Shown here one piece after another: positions 25,501 through 37,579 of a stretch of DNA of 64,000 bases. The notes under the pieces were generated by a model. That model saw only the letters and a program-made list of their open reading frames with translations, had not been told where the DNA came from and did no database searches. The DNA lies in NCBI RefSeq assembly GCF_963662255.1, contig NC_085068.1:3658001-3722000 (forward strand), written 5' to 3'. The DNA comes from Cinclus cinclus (taxonomy: Eukaryota > Chordata > Aves > Passeriformes > Cinclidae). Within the stretch, counting starts at the first letter, position 1, and each line of letters opens with the position of its first letter. The position numbers and the translations under genes are program-made.

Positions 25501-28500
25501 TTGATGAGTAAACTGGTCAAGTTTTGCAGCTAAAGGACTGCAAAGGACAGGGTCATTTTGGCTTTCTAGTTAATGTGAGCCAGCTTCAAAAGGATTCAGC
25601 TGGTATTCATGGTTCCTGGGATTCATGGTTTGACCCAGTATAATGACTTCAGAGCCATGCCACTTTAACACAAAGCTGGCAATACTGGAGTGAATTCCTT
25701 CTCTCACACCACAGTACACTAGCTGCTTAGCTGTGCCCTGACACCTCATTTTGGGCCATGTTTTCAACGTGGATGAATAACTAACCCAAATGATGAAATG
25801 TCCTAAGCAAGTAGTTTTAAGGGCAGAGCAGCTGAAAGAGCTGAGGAAGAAGCAGTTGTGGATAGGAACACTGAACCACTGGCTCCGTTTGCTTTCTGTT
25901 CCAAAAGTCAGGGCATTGTTCCTACGAGACAATGTGCAATGGTTGCAGTTTCTCCTACTATGTTGAATAGGAAGGTCTGTTTTAAAAGATACCATGGTAA
26001 CACTGCTGTGGCTTTGGAACTCCCAGATCTCTCTGTTTCATCCTTGCCAAGGTCAGTGTTTGATAACAGTATCAGTAAAGAAGAAAACACCACCAACTCA
26101 CCACTGTATGAAAACTGTAAGAATCAAGCTCTTCTGAAAGCAGTCAAGCCAAGCCTGTGCCAGAGCTCCAACAGGCAGCAAAGAAAGGATGCTGCAGGAT
26201 CAGGTCTACTGTGTTACTCAACATATTAACCCATAAGTAGCTGCTTGACTAGTAGTTACAAAGCAAACCTTATACCCAATGGCAGAGATTCTGTTGTCCA
26301 GCAAATACTGTACCCGCTTAGGAAAAGGGCACAGAGAAAGTACCAAAAGCTTTTTAGTCCATAATCTCATTATTTTATACTCACCATAGAAAGAAGCCCA
26401 GGAGCAGAGTGTTTCAGCTTGAAGTTTTCATCTGCAAAAGGACCCCTATATATACTGGCTACACCAGTGCCATCTCCCTGCATGAGAGAGGTACCCAGTC
26501 AGCCACAGCATTTGTCCCGTAGCAACTGCTACAGAACAATTTAATTTAAAAATTAATTTTAAATCTCCAAGCAAGAGGAAAGGGCAAAATGGATGTTTTG
26601 TATTGCCATTTACTTACACCAGCAGTGAACACATTCAGTGTTTCATTTCTGAACAAGAACAGGAACTGGTTTCTAACTACACAGTTCAGCATATATGTTG
26701 GCAGAAGCCCATGGAGATGGTAAGTTTAAGTCCAAGCCACCCAGAGTGAAGTGGAGGCTAAAGATTCCTTGGTACAGACCCATGAGGACTTGGAAGGGAA
26801 AAGGGAGGAGACACAGAAGTATGTGACAAAGAAGGCAAAAGTTGTGGCATGGCAAACGTTGGCTTACCGTGGGTTTATGTATTTCACCTTATTTTCTGTG
26901 ATTTTACCAGAAATAGGATAGCAATCTCTCTGTCCTGCATGGACAGTTTCTAAAATAAAGATTTTCTACTTTGTGCTGTACTTTCCACTAAGTCCAGACG
27001 TCTTGTGCTTAACTACAAGCTCAAGCACTCAGATCTCAGGACACTTACAATGAAAGCAGCAGAGGCTATGACAGCAGGTTGTGAGCTCTGACAGCCCACA
27101 AGTTCAGAACTCTGCAGAAGCCTGGCAGATGGTTCATGTCAGACACACTGACTTGAGGGACTGCTGAAAGGCCACCCTACCCTTGGGTTCAGCCTTGCAG
27201 AGATGTTCCTGAATTATGACAAAAGGACTGAGCAGGGACCTTCAACAGGGTCCTTAAATATGCTGCAGTGAGGAACTCTCCAGGAAAAGCTGCTGAAGCA
27301 ATTCAAACGAGTATCTCTGGTATAGTCACTTAAATTTACTATTGTGACCGTTAATTCCATTTCTGTGTTGAGCTTCCCTTTCTGTGTCACTTCAGACCCA
27401 TTTCTTCTGCCTTGCTACAACTTGTCTCCCTTCACTGCCTTTCTGCTTAGCATACATGATCTTCATTAGGCCAAATTTAATAGAACATTAAGATACCAGT
27501 AATATACCACATGCAGCTCCACATCTTTTCCTCTACTTGCCCAGCCCTTGTTCCTTTTCCTCCTGCTCTCTGTAGTTAATTTAAACTTTTGGCTCAGGGG
27601 CAGTGTGACTGTGCTTGCTCCCCAAGTGGCTTTGTAATAAATGTAAGATATAAATTCCAAATACTGGAGCAATCTGTAAAGCTTGTTGAGATGCAGTGGA
27701 AGTAATACAGCACACTGGGACATCTGAGCAGTGTCACAATTAGCAACCACCTCAGAGTTTGGTGTTGCTGAATCGTCTGCTGTGTGGTCATTTCTCTCAG
27801 ATTCTTTCATACAACCAAGTTTTACATTAAAAAAGCTTTATTGTTACCCTCATATTTTGAAACATTTCCAAAAATAAAATAATTTTACTGGGTCCTAGAA
27901 CAGTGAAGAGATCCTGTGGCCCTTCAGCCTTAGTCATATTCTGCTTATCCCATGTCAGAGCATGACCACCATGGCAGGCACAAAGTCTTTTCTATTTTGG
28001 GACAATTTAGTAACAAAAGGCTAGTTTTGATTTAAATTACATCTTACATTACACACTGGGTACCATACTTAGGTTCTATCTACAATATGAATTGAAAGTC
28101 GTAGAGGTTTTTGTCTGGAGGAGGACAACAGAAGGGGGAAGGAAAACAAGGCAAAAAAAAAATTTTCAAGATTTGAAAGCTTCCAGGGTATTGCCAGGCT
28201 ATTGTAGAGAGAAAATATTTTGGGAAGAATGTGTGTTCACCAAAGGCTCCAGATTTGTTTTCAAGTGTTCTGTTGCAGTAAGATGGCAGCAATGCTATGA
28301 GAACACCTCCAGTTACTACTGGATACCTCAAGAAAGAAAGAGATCCCACAAATCAGCAGACCCTTGGAAACAGTAGAATGTTATACCATAGAGGAAAAGG
28401 ACAAAAAGAGTACAGGAGTACATACATTTACGAAGTCACCTCCTTGGATCATGAAATCCTTTATTACCCTAAAGAAGTAAAACAACACTTAGTTCTCAGT

Positions 28501-30579
28501 GGCCAAAGGTCTCAGGAAGCTCAGTGTAAGGTGAAAAGGGGTTCTGCCTTGCTGTGCAATAGAAGTTAACGGTCTATGAATGCTGCAGCCTAAAATCTAC
28601 AACAAATATTAATTAGTGGTTGATATGAGGTCATTTAGGACTCAATGATTTGACCAGGGATAGTGATTAGGTGATAGATGCTGTACCTGCCACAGCACAG
28701 CAGAAACAGGGGATTCCTCCCAGTGGGGAGGGCAGCATCCCCAGGTCCTCCAAAGCCCCAAAATTACATTAGCCATGATCCACAATTGTCTCCAACACAA
28801 CTACTAGCTCAAGACAGGTCACAAGGTGTGGTTCAGGCTGCTGTTTAGTGTCTAAACAACAGTAGATGGTTTACCTGTGGAAAGTGCTTCCTTTATAACC
28901 TATAGGGACACCATCTTTCCTGTAAGGAAGTGAAAAGGAGAATTACTGCAACCTGATGGATATCCCAACACAAAATTCTCCCAGCAATTCAGAGTCCCAA
29001 AGGGTTTCCCTACACATCAACAGCTGCCTTGAAATACAACCAAGTGCTGCAGTCTCCCAGCTGCTTATGTTGGAGGAAAAAAAAAAAGTCTCAATGGGCT
29101 CTGCACAAGACACAAGAAACTACTCTGTTCCCTGCAACACCCACACCATCATCTTCACAGGATCCCACTGCAATGTGCAGCATGAGCAGGTGGGCTTTGC
29201 AGACAGGGCTTTTCAGAGCCACCTGGGCACAAAAAAAGTCATATCAAAAAGGGAAACCTGCCATCTCTGTGAGTCTCCAAGCCCCTCACAATTTCCTCAG
29301 AACAGATTTCCATTTTGTACTGGTACGACATGAAAAAGTTCAAGACAAACCCTTTCTCCCTCACCCAGCCCTGTTTCTCCAGTGGGACACTTAAAAGGCA
29401 TAATCCACTTACCTGAATTCACCTGTACAAAACTGCCTGGCAAACAAAAAGAGAGCAGAGTGTTAGGTACACGTGAACTTTGAGGGCCACATCAACTGGT
29501 GCACAGGATTTTCCTTATTGTGTCAGAGATGTTCCCAAGAGAAGCAGGAACAGGAAATGGCAAGTCCTTCCCCATGCCATTTCAAAATATTTTCTGTGCT
29601 CTTTGTGGTGAGGAGGTCAGAGAGCTAATACCAAGGTTGTAAGAGACAGTGAATGTGGGGCAGGCACTGTGTTTGACAGAGACCAGGGTATGTCCATCCC
29701 TCTGATGAAGTGGGATTTCACATGGTGCACCCCTCAGTTGATGGCAGAACTTGGTGGCCACAACAGCACAAGGCACTGCCTGTTCTAAAGGCACGGAGCA
29801 AATCAGGAGGCTTCGCAGAGGAAGCAGAGGAGGACCCCTTCCAGGCAGCCAGGGTCCCCTGAGACACCAGGATGCCACACAGCATCTCTGAGAACACAGA
29901 GAGACATAAACCAGGTGAAGCAGTGAGACACAAACCAGGTGAATCACTTTGCCACCAAAACCCACTCCTTCACCAGAAAGCCTCTGCAGCTCCAGTTCAG
30001 GCTGAGCCGCAGGAACGATAGCTGCTCATTACCTGAAGTTCTCAGCTGTTTTGGGCACAACATCTGCGAACAGCTCGATCTTCATGCGGCCGACCTCCTG
30101 AGGAGATGGGGGCCAGGTGAGTGTTGCAGGTCCCTCACAGACACACACAGACAGACACACAGACATAGACAGACACACACACATACAGACACACACACAG
30201 ACACACAGAGACACACAGAGACACAGAGACACACACACACCCACCCCTACCACCCGACCCCGGCCACTCCTACAGACCCAGTGTCCTCGTTCACCCCCGT
30301 CCATCCCCATCCCTCCAGGCCCCTCCAGACGCAGCCCTGCTCCTCACGGGCACAGAGAGCCCTCAGCCCCGCTCCCCGCCCGCACCGCCCCTCACAGCGC
30401 TTCCAGGGCGAGCCCCACGCGGAGCCCCCGGCACCGCCCGTGCTCTCTCATCCCCACAGCACTCCGACACCCAGTTATCCCCGCAGTCCGTCCCCGCTCT
30501 GGGGTACCCCCACCTGCCCGCCGATGGTGACATCGAAGAAAACCACGGGGTTGTTGGGATTCGCCGCCAGCGCCGACAT
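22534..30579 (-). CDS. PPIH: Peptidyl-prolyl isomerase H (spliceosomal cyclophilin), 177 aa
   Basis: Nine coding exons: 30514-30579, 30033-30097, 29413-29436, 28875-28919, 28426-28468, 26385-26477, 24770-24857, 23794-23834, 22534-22602; total 534 bp, the same length as the human protein. PPIH (USA-CyP, CypH) is a cyclophilin that binds the PRPF4/PRPF3 proteins of the U4/U6 snRNP and aids tri-snRNP assembly in the nucleus. Seen: the cyclophilin core with [15 protein letters not shown] (65-79; Arg67 is the catalytic arginine), [13 protein letters not shown] (113-125) and [12 protein letters not shown] (Trp133 lines the proline pocket), ending VVISQCGEM. All key residues are intact. Start chosen by alignment; it is the first Met before NPVVFFDV. 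The upstream side abuts a minisatellite. Confidence 0.97.
30134..30240. repeat. CA/GACA microsatellite in PPIH intron 1
   Basis: Runs of ACAC, AGAC and ACAGAG occupy about 105 bp. On the gene strand this is a GT/CT-rich tract ending roughly 40 bases before the exon 2 acceptor. Confidence 0.9.
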
Positions 30580-31450
30580 CGCGGATAGCGCTGCAGGAAG
30601 CGGAAATGGCGGCGGGAGGCGGGACGGGGCCGGGCGGCGTGAGGGGGTGTCCGGAACGGCTGCAGTGTCCGGGGTGTCCGGGGGTGTCCAAACCGTGTCG
30701 GGGGTGTCCAGACCGTGTCCGGGGTGTCCAAACCGTGTCCGGGGTGTCCAGAGTGTCCGGGGTGTCCGGGGGTGTCCTGAGTGTCCAGACCGTGTCCGGG
30801 GGTGTCCGAGGTGTCCAGACCGTGTCCGGGGTGTCCGGGGGTGTCCAGACCGTGTCCGGGGTGTCCAGACCGTGTCCGGGAGTGTCCAGGGGTGTCCGGG
30901 GTGTCCGGGGTGTCCAGACCATGTCCGGGGTGTCCGGGGGTGTCCAGACCGTGTCCGGGGTGTCCAGACCGTGTCCGGGGTGTCCGGGGGTGTCCAGACC
31001 GTGTCCGGGGGTGTCCAGACCGTGTCCGGGGGTGTCCGGGGTGTCCAGACCATGTCCGGGGTGTCCGGGGGTGTCCAGACCGTGTCCGGGGGTGTCCAGA
31101 CCGTGTCCGGGGTGTCCGGGGTGTCCAGACCGTGTCCGGGGTGTCCGGGGGTGTCCAGACCGTGTCCGGGGGTGTCCAGACCGTGTCCGGGGTGTCCAGA
31201 CCGTGTCCGGGGGTGTCCAGAGTGTCCGGGGGTGTCCAGACCGTGTCCGGGGGTGTCCGGGGTGTCCAGACCGTGTCCGGGGTGTCCGGGGGTGTCCAGA
31301 CCGTGTCCGGGGTGTCCAGACCGTGTCCGGGGGTGTCCAGACCGTGTCCGGGGTGTCCAGACCGTGTCCGGGGGTGTCCAGACCGTGTCCGGGGTGTCCG
31401 GAGCTCCATCCTGCCCGGGGAGCTCGGGGTCCCCAGCGCAGAGCGCTGCC
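30240..31450 (-). promoter_or_regulatory. PPIH CpG-rich promoter region
   Basis: GC-rich, CpG-rich sequence surrounds PPIH exon 1. About 60 bp of unique sequence separates the start codon (30577-30579) from the minisatellite, so the transcription start is expected within or immediately beside the repeat. Confidence 0.6.
30640..31402. repeat. GC-rich minisatellite, 10/11-bp units
   Basis: About 70 copies of a GTGTCC-headed unit follow each other. Three unit types are visible: GTGTCCGGGG (10 bp), GTGTCCGGGGG (11 bp) and GTGTCCAGACC (11 bp). They combine into higher-order blocks of about 21-32 bp. Stop codons are almost absent in most frames, giving long artefactual open frames on both strands. 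The plus strand has many GGGG runs. Confidence 0.97.
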
Positions 31451-34400
31451 CTGCCCGTTCATTTCACTGACCCGCTCCGGCTGAAGGTGAGCCCTGCTGG
31501 GCTGTGCCTGCCGCAGCGTGCCCAGTGGAACCAGGGCAGTGACCTGTGGTGAGGTACCTCCGCTCCTGAGTGCTTCGCTCCAAAATAGACATTACGGGGC
31601 TGGAGAACGTCCAGAGAAGAGAATGGAATTGGGGAAGGGTCTGGGGCAGCTGAGGGAACTGGGAGGACTCAGCCTGGAGAAAAGAAGGCTCGAGGGGACT
31701 TTCTCCACAACTCCCTGGCAGGAGGATGCAGTCATGTGAGGGTCGGGCTCCGCTCCCAGGGAACAAAGGACAGGACAAGAAGGGCTGGTCTCAAATTGTT
31801 GCAGGGGAGGTTCAGGTCTGAATTCAGTAACAATCTGTGTGGAAAGGCTTGTCCAGCCTTGGCACAGTGTCCGGAGTACTGGTGGAGTCCCCATCCCTAA
31901 AAGAGTTTAAAAGCTGTGTGTATGTGGCACTTGGGGACATGGTGGCCTGGACAGTGGTGGGGGAGCAGTTGGTCTCAATCTTCAGGGTCTTTCCCACTAA
32001 TTCCATGATTGCAACAGTTAGGTCTGTGCTTGTTTTCAAGGTTTGATTAGCTGAACATGACCTTTGAGAGGTCTACAGGACATCCTTCAATGTCCTGACT
32101 GTGCTTGAGCTGAAGTCATGCTTTCTCTGGAAGATGAGCAAGGTATATAAATGAGTGCACTGCAACTTTTCTGCTTGGAAAGAAACCTTTCCTGGACAAG
32201 AATCCTGATTTGGAAATTGTTATGTATGCACACAGTAGCTGAGTGCAGCTGTCTGAGCACAGTCAGTGCTGTAGCTGGGCCTTACGCTTTCCTTGTGGCA
32301 AGAGAAGGCTCCAGTATGAAGATCAGCCCTGATTCAGCTCATACAGAACTGGGCTGGCACAGAACACTTTTGTGCCGCTGAAAGGCCAAAACGGCAATGC
32401 CTGCTTTTGGTGAACAAAAGTGATCTATTTCCACACCTGCAGCCTATGATTGGTCACACAGTTTTCTCAGGGCATTTGTTAATGACTCAAAAGATAATTT
32501 TTGAGTCTGTTATTGCTTCCTGAAGGTGAAAATGTGCTCAGTAATTTGCATTGGTGAATTGTGTCCTTCAGTGTGTCCCAGCTGTGGTTTTGCTTTAAAA
32601 CCCCCTGCAGTTCATCTGAAGATACCTTCTTTTGCAGGCTAGGAATGGGCAATGGTACAAGATGAGTGATGCCTCAAGACATCTCTCTGCCAAAATACAT
32701 ATTTACTTTTCTGTGCCAGTTAGGAACAAGTGTGAAAGGATGTTCAGAATTTACTCTCTCTCCTGTTACTGATCCTGTTGCTGTTCTCTGTGGGTTTTGC
32801 TTTGTGTCATAGGAGAGAATGACTGTTTGTCCAGGTGAGTTCTGTCTGTCCTGCAGATTGACAGGTCCTTTCTTCTCTCTTGCTGTCTGGCACTAAACTG
32901 GGCTTGTGTAAATTGCCAGATGCGTGCTCTCTGAGAAGGGCGAGCAGAAAAGGGGCAAAATGGACATCTGAGAGAGTATAAAGATAAGTCACTGCTTGAA
33001 AGGGACAGATCTGTCTGGAAAACTGTGATTTATTTTCCAAAGCCTTGTGCTGCTTCAGTCTTCTGCGTGTCATGTCAGGTGTGTCAGAAAATGACAGGCC
33101 TGGAGCCACAAGGAGACTGCAAGAAATCAAGGAGGTGAAGAAAGCCCACACACACTGAGGAGGGGGAGAACCTGAGCAGAAGCCAGGCAGACATTCCACC
33201 TCCTGTGAAATGCAGCTGGGACGTGGCCATAGGAACCTGCTCAGCTGTTCCCACCTGGAGAGAAAGAGCTCCTGGTGACAGGAGCTCAGGGGAGGACGGT
33301 GCCAAAATGGAGAAAAGGGAACTCCAGAGAGGAGGACTGAAAAGTAGCAACATTTGCAACATTGCAACAGTTGCCTCACTCTTTGCCATTTGGAGTGCCC
33401 GGCTTCTGTAGGGATCTGTTCAGTACTTGTCACCAAGCTTCCCAGCATAACCTGCTAGTGACTGTCAAAGGCTGGAGACAGCTCAGAAGACTGAGCTGTT
33501 GACCATTAAACCTGACATTTATGATTGAAACAATAAAACCATCAAACCAAACCCAGTCCCAAGGGGTGTTTCTAGTTGTTCTATGAAGAGTTTGACCATG
33601 CAAGAAACAACAGACAAGGTTTTTAAAAGTTTAACTCAAGACTTCCTTTGTGAACACCCGCCTATGATGCAGAAAGGTGGGACCTTTGTAAACCTGTATT
33701 GAAAGAGCATGCAGAGATCTCAGGGAAAAAATATCTCAGGAACAGGGTCTCCAGGGCTGCTGGATGAGACACTCAGCTCCCCTGTGTGTAGCTCATGCTG
33801 TCTCAAGAGCAACGTCCAGGGAGAGATGTCTCTGCAAGAGAGACAGGGGTTCGGTTAAGCAGGTAGGTTTGCACTCTTTTATTCCTTCTTTTGGTGAAAA
33901 AATTGGTTTCCTGGCACACTCCATTTAGAGATCCCAGGGGTGCTGGGGACAGGGGGTGTCTCTGTCCTCCCCCTTCCTCTGGGGGTCTTGGCCTCTTTTA
34001 GGAGGCTTCAGGTGTGGTGGAGGGGTTCCCTGCCCTCATTTTGGGGGTCCCACAGGCGGTGGGGGAAGGTTTGCCCTTGCTGCATTTGAGGATGCTATGT
34101 GGGGATATTGGTGGGGAGTGTCCTGAATGCCTGTGTCACCTCCACTCTGGGTTTTGGTTGGGGTCAGTGCTTCTGAGTGAGTCACCACCAGCTGCTGCTG
34201 ACAGTGGCTTTGAGGTGGCTTTTGGGTTGTTTTGTCCTTCCCCAAAAATCTCCTTGCAGGGATATCCAACTAGTCTTGGGACTGCTTTGTGCAGCCAGGA
34301 AGCTCAGTGCAGGTGGTGGTGAAGCTGAGGGTGAGTGGAGCTGCTGCTGGCCACACCATGGCACCAGCACCCAAGAGAAGCCACAGGTAGTTTGGGAACA

Positions 34401-35380
34401 GGCAGTGCCAAGGCTGGGAGAGCCTCTGCAGCTCCATTCGAGGCCAAGAAATACACCAGAGGAATCACTGGGTCTGGCTGTGCTGAATCTGGCTGCTCCC
34501 ACTCCAGCTTGGGGAATGTCAAAGGTCGAGTGGAAGCTTTAGTCAAGCCCTGCCAGCTTAAATTTAAGAAATTCCTCTGGCCCACAAGTTCTAAGGATAG
34601 CATATTATGTCTATTTATGAGTTATTTATTAAACGGACAGGTGATAACATGAAAGATTTTAATCAGAGTTACTTACTCTTAAGAATAAAATTAAAGGAAC
34701 TTCTAATAGATTATATAGAACAGTGCAAGATATCAAGGTACCTATATTAAAGCTAGCAAAAGAAATAGTAATAATTAGGAGTCAAATGTAACTTACTACC
34801 GAGATGATGATGATTATGTACAAAGAGTTCTTTTGCTCAGCCTCCAGAGAAGTAATTGGAAATTATCCTGTTCTGGGGAGAAACTACACACATTTCCAGA
34901 AAAATGTGCAGAAAACTTTTGCTTTGTGAAAGTTTGGTGTAGCTTTTATGGTTTGTCAAGCGAGGTGTCTGTCAGTCAGAAATCCAGCTTATTTTGCCAC
35001 ATCTCACCGCAACAGTAAAGTGTTTATTGGCAGTTGGGAGATCCCAGACTAATGTTAATCTCATGGCACCAAAATAATTTATACAAGACAGCTTGTCCTG
35101 TTTGAGTTATCTGACCAGTTAACAAGCTACACATAAGTTTTTTGTGGGATGTGATGTTCTCTGCTACAGGGGAAAAAACAGATAACTTAAGTTTTCTGGA
35201 GTTTATGTTGTTGTTGAGCCTGGGGGTAGGGTCCTCCATGCTGCGAGGGTGGAAAGTGCCAGGCCTTTGCCAAGTGCTGTGCCAGCCCCGGGTGAGAAGC
35301 TGGGACACCCCTCAAGTCTTGGCAGTACCAAACTCCCCTGGCAAATAATCGGCTGAAATGCTCAGTTTTTGGCAAAACTA
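31403..35380. other. Intergenic between PPIH promoter and HIPK4-like gene
   Basis: Contains a CR1 copy near 31.6-32.0 kb. Beyond that I recognise no gene. The stretch 34.56-35.0 kb is AT-rich and may be repeat-derived, but I cannot name a family. Confidence 0.45.
31590..32015 (+). mobile_element. CR1-type LINE 3' end
   Basis: Blocks such as 'actcagcctggagaaaagaa', 'ggctcgaggggactttctcc', 'gtgtggaaaggcttgtccag' and 'catccctaaaagagtttaaa', ending near 'tttcccactaattccatgat', are the ordered 3' portion of an avian CR1 element. It is truncated at its 5' side, as usual, and non-coding. Confidence 0.85.
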
Positions 35381-35386
35381 TTTATT
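35381..35386 (-). terminator. HIPK4-like poly(A) signal AATAAA
   Basis: AATAAA on the gene strand starts only seven bases after the predicted stop codon (35393-35395), implying an extremely short 3' UTR. Confidence 0.55.
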
Positions 35387-35392
35387 GGGGGA

Positions 35393-37329
35393 TCAATGTG
35401 AGAAACAGAGCCGGTAGCATCTGGCACAGTGTGTTCTGTTGCACTCCTGGCTGTGGTCTCCACCAGCAAGGCGCTGGGTTTTGGTGGTTGGGGTGCTTGA
35501 GGGTGAGGAAGAAGAAGGTCTCTTGCAAGCTCTGGGCTGCTGGAGTGTATGCAAGGGTTGCTGTGGGGTCTCAGTGGTGCTGGGAGTGCCACTGGCTCTG
35601 TGGTGGGAGAAGCATGCTGAGCACTGCGGGGGCGTCCCAGCCCAGCCTCTGAAGCTCATTCTCCAAATCCTTGGAGGCCTGGGGTTGCGCCACATCACCA
35701 GAGCTGTCTGTGGTGGGGAACAGGGGGGAAAGCATAGGGAGGGGGTGAGTGTTACCTCCTTTATTGCAAGAATCTCGGGCACCCGGGGACATGTGGCACC
35801 AGGAAACCCAAGTATGTAAGGGACCCCAAGCACCCTTTGTCCCAGAGTGCCCATGCCCAGGAGCCCCCTCCCTGTACCTTGGCACAGGATGAGCTGTAGC
35901 ATCTTCCAGACAGGTTCTGTTCCATGATGCCACCAACAGCTGTGTTGCCATCCCAGTGGCTGTACCGTTTCATTTTGCTGGGAGACCCCAGCACAGTTAA
36001 GTGACCCTTGGCGGGCTCCATCTGGGGACACCAGTGGTGCTGACAGTACTGGCTTCCACTGTGGGTGGGGCTGGGGGCTTGGTAGATGTCCTGCTGACAC
36101 TTGTCACTAGTGTCCCCAGATGGCTCAGCCAGGCTGAGCCCATCCATCTGGGCAGTGGCCTTCTGGATGCCTCCCTGGCTGGCAGGGATGAAGGCACCTT
36201 TCTCTGCACCGAGGAAGATCTTGGCTATGCTGGAATCCTTAAAGGATGCCCTCAGGTCTTCCTGACTGAGCTGGTAGTACCGGGTGGCCTCAAAGCTGGC
36301 CTTCACCTCCTGCATGGAGATGAAGGGATGATGAAGGGCAGCACTGGGTGTGATTCGCTCATGTGAGCCCCAAGTGAGCATCCTCTTGACCAGCTCCACC
36401 ATCCTGTACAGATCACAGCGCTTGGCCAGCTCCTCCTGGTCAGGATCAGGCATCGGGCAGACGTTCACCACTGCCAACTGATCCAGTGAGGAAAAGATAT
36501 GCTCCCTCCTCTCCGTCGGCTTTCTCATCACCTTCCTTGGTGGTTTGAGCTGCCAGGTACTTCTGGAACATGGCACACGTTGGAAGAAGGACTGTGTCTT
36601 CTGAGCAGCATAGAGCATCTCACCCCGGGGTAGCCCCAAGGTGGAGCAGATGTAACATATCTGGTCATATTCATCATTGCCAGGGTAGAGCGGCCAACCC
36701 AAGTGAAGCTCGGCCATCACGCAGCCCAAAGACCAGATATCCACCTTCTCACAGAAGGGCAACCCCAGCAAGATCTCTGGTGCCCGGTAGAAGCGGGTTT
36801 GGATGTAGGGCTCCTGGACATGGCACACCTCAGGGAGGAGGATAGCCGAGCCAAAGTCAACAAGCTTGATGCGGAATGGATAGCGCGCATGGTCCACCAG
36901 CATGATGTTCTCTGGCTTAAGGTCAGCATGGATGATGGAGAGCTCCTTCAGCTTTACCAGTGCCACCAGCACCTGTGCTGTGATGGTGCGGATGTGTCGG
37001 ACTGGCAGCGGTGAGAAGTTGTTCTGCTTTTGGAAGTCGAAGAGGTTTTGCTGCAGCAGCTCGAAGACCAGGTAGGTCCAGACCGTGTCACTGAAGGACT
37101 CGAGGAAATGGATGATGTGACAGTCCTTGGTGTTCCCCTCCCGCAAGGCCTGCAGCAGCCTCAGTTCATTCTTCACTACTTGGCCATTGTGATCACAGTT
37201 CTTCAGGATCTTGATGGCCACCATCTCCCCAGTGCTCCTGCACTGCCCCTGCATCACCTGTCCAAAGGTCCCCTTCCCCACCATGGCCATTATGTCATAG
37301 CACTCAGCACCTACCACTAGTGTCACCAT
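35393..37329 (-). CDS. HIPK4: HIPK4-type homeodomain-interacting protein kinase, 588 aa
   Basis: Predicted as two exons: 35878-37329 (484 codons) and 35393-35707 (104 codons plus stop), joined across a 170-bp intron with AAG|GTACAG and CCACCACAG borders that keep frame. The kinase domain is complete: Gly loop GKGTFG (18-23), catalytic Lys40, HADLKPEN (134-141, the HIPK form of HRDLKPEN), DFG (158-160), activation-loop Tyr175 in EPYIQTRFYRAPE. Long stretches such as LPFCEKVDIWSLGCVMAELH match human HIPK4 (616 aa) as I remember it. HIPK4 is a Ser/Thr/Tyr-type kinase needed for sperm head shaping in mammals. Start chosen at 37329: it aligns with the family N-terminus and has an ACCATGG context; an in-frame Met at 37347 adds six residues. 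The tail after residue 484 is poorly conserved and least certain. Confidence 0.88.
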
Positions 37330-37438
37330 GGTGGGTTGGCTCCTCACCAGGGGCTCGGGATCCTGCAGCTCAGCACCCAGTGGGGACAGGAGACACCTAA
37401 ATGTCCTGAGCCAGCCTCACAGCGCTGTGGGTTCCAAC

Positions 37439-37463
37439 ATTACCATGACAACACATGATGTCA
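37439..37463 (-). promoter_or_regulatory. X-box-like and CRE-like motifs upstream of HIPK4
   Basis: ATTACCATGACAAC (37439-37452) fits the degenerate RFX X-box pattern RYYNYYATRRNRAC, and TGATGTCA (37456-37463) is one base from the palindromic CRE. Both lie 110-135 bp upstream of the kinase start codon. Confidence 0.45.
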
Positions 37464-37579
37464 CAACAGAAGCAACCTGGCTGGAGGAACCCCCTGAAAC
37501 CCAACAATGGCCCCCTGAATCCAGCCCTGCTCTCCCCAGATCCATCCACAAACCTAAGAATACAATCTTGGTCCCCTCA

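Noticed and set aside
27466..27810. 114-codon minus-strand open frame in PPIH intron 5
   Set aside because: No recognisable family, no conserved motif, and it lies inside an intron of PPIH.
30640..31402. CRISPR array or telomere-like array
   Set aside because: Units are contiguous 10/11-mers without unique spacers, and the motif is not TTAGGG. This is a nuclear minisatellite.
29939..31552. Very long open frames on both strands (537, 356 and 348 codons) over the minisatellite
   Set aside because: They arise because the 10/11-bp repeat lacks stops in most frames. The products are simple CPGCPDRVRGV or SGHPGHGLDTP repeats, they exist on both strands at once, and they overlap PPIH exons and introns antisense.
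35571..35706. Alternative tail frame for the HIPK4 last exon (ending at 35571)
   Set aside because: It would need a different splice phase. The AAG|GT donor at 35878 ends on a codon boundary and the CAG acceptor at 35708 keeps the frame that ends at 35393.
37329..37347. Upstream Met (37347) as the HIPK4 start
   Set aside because: The Met at 37329 aligns with the family N-terminus and has an ACCATGG context. The upstream one adds six unmatched residues.
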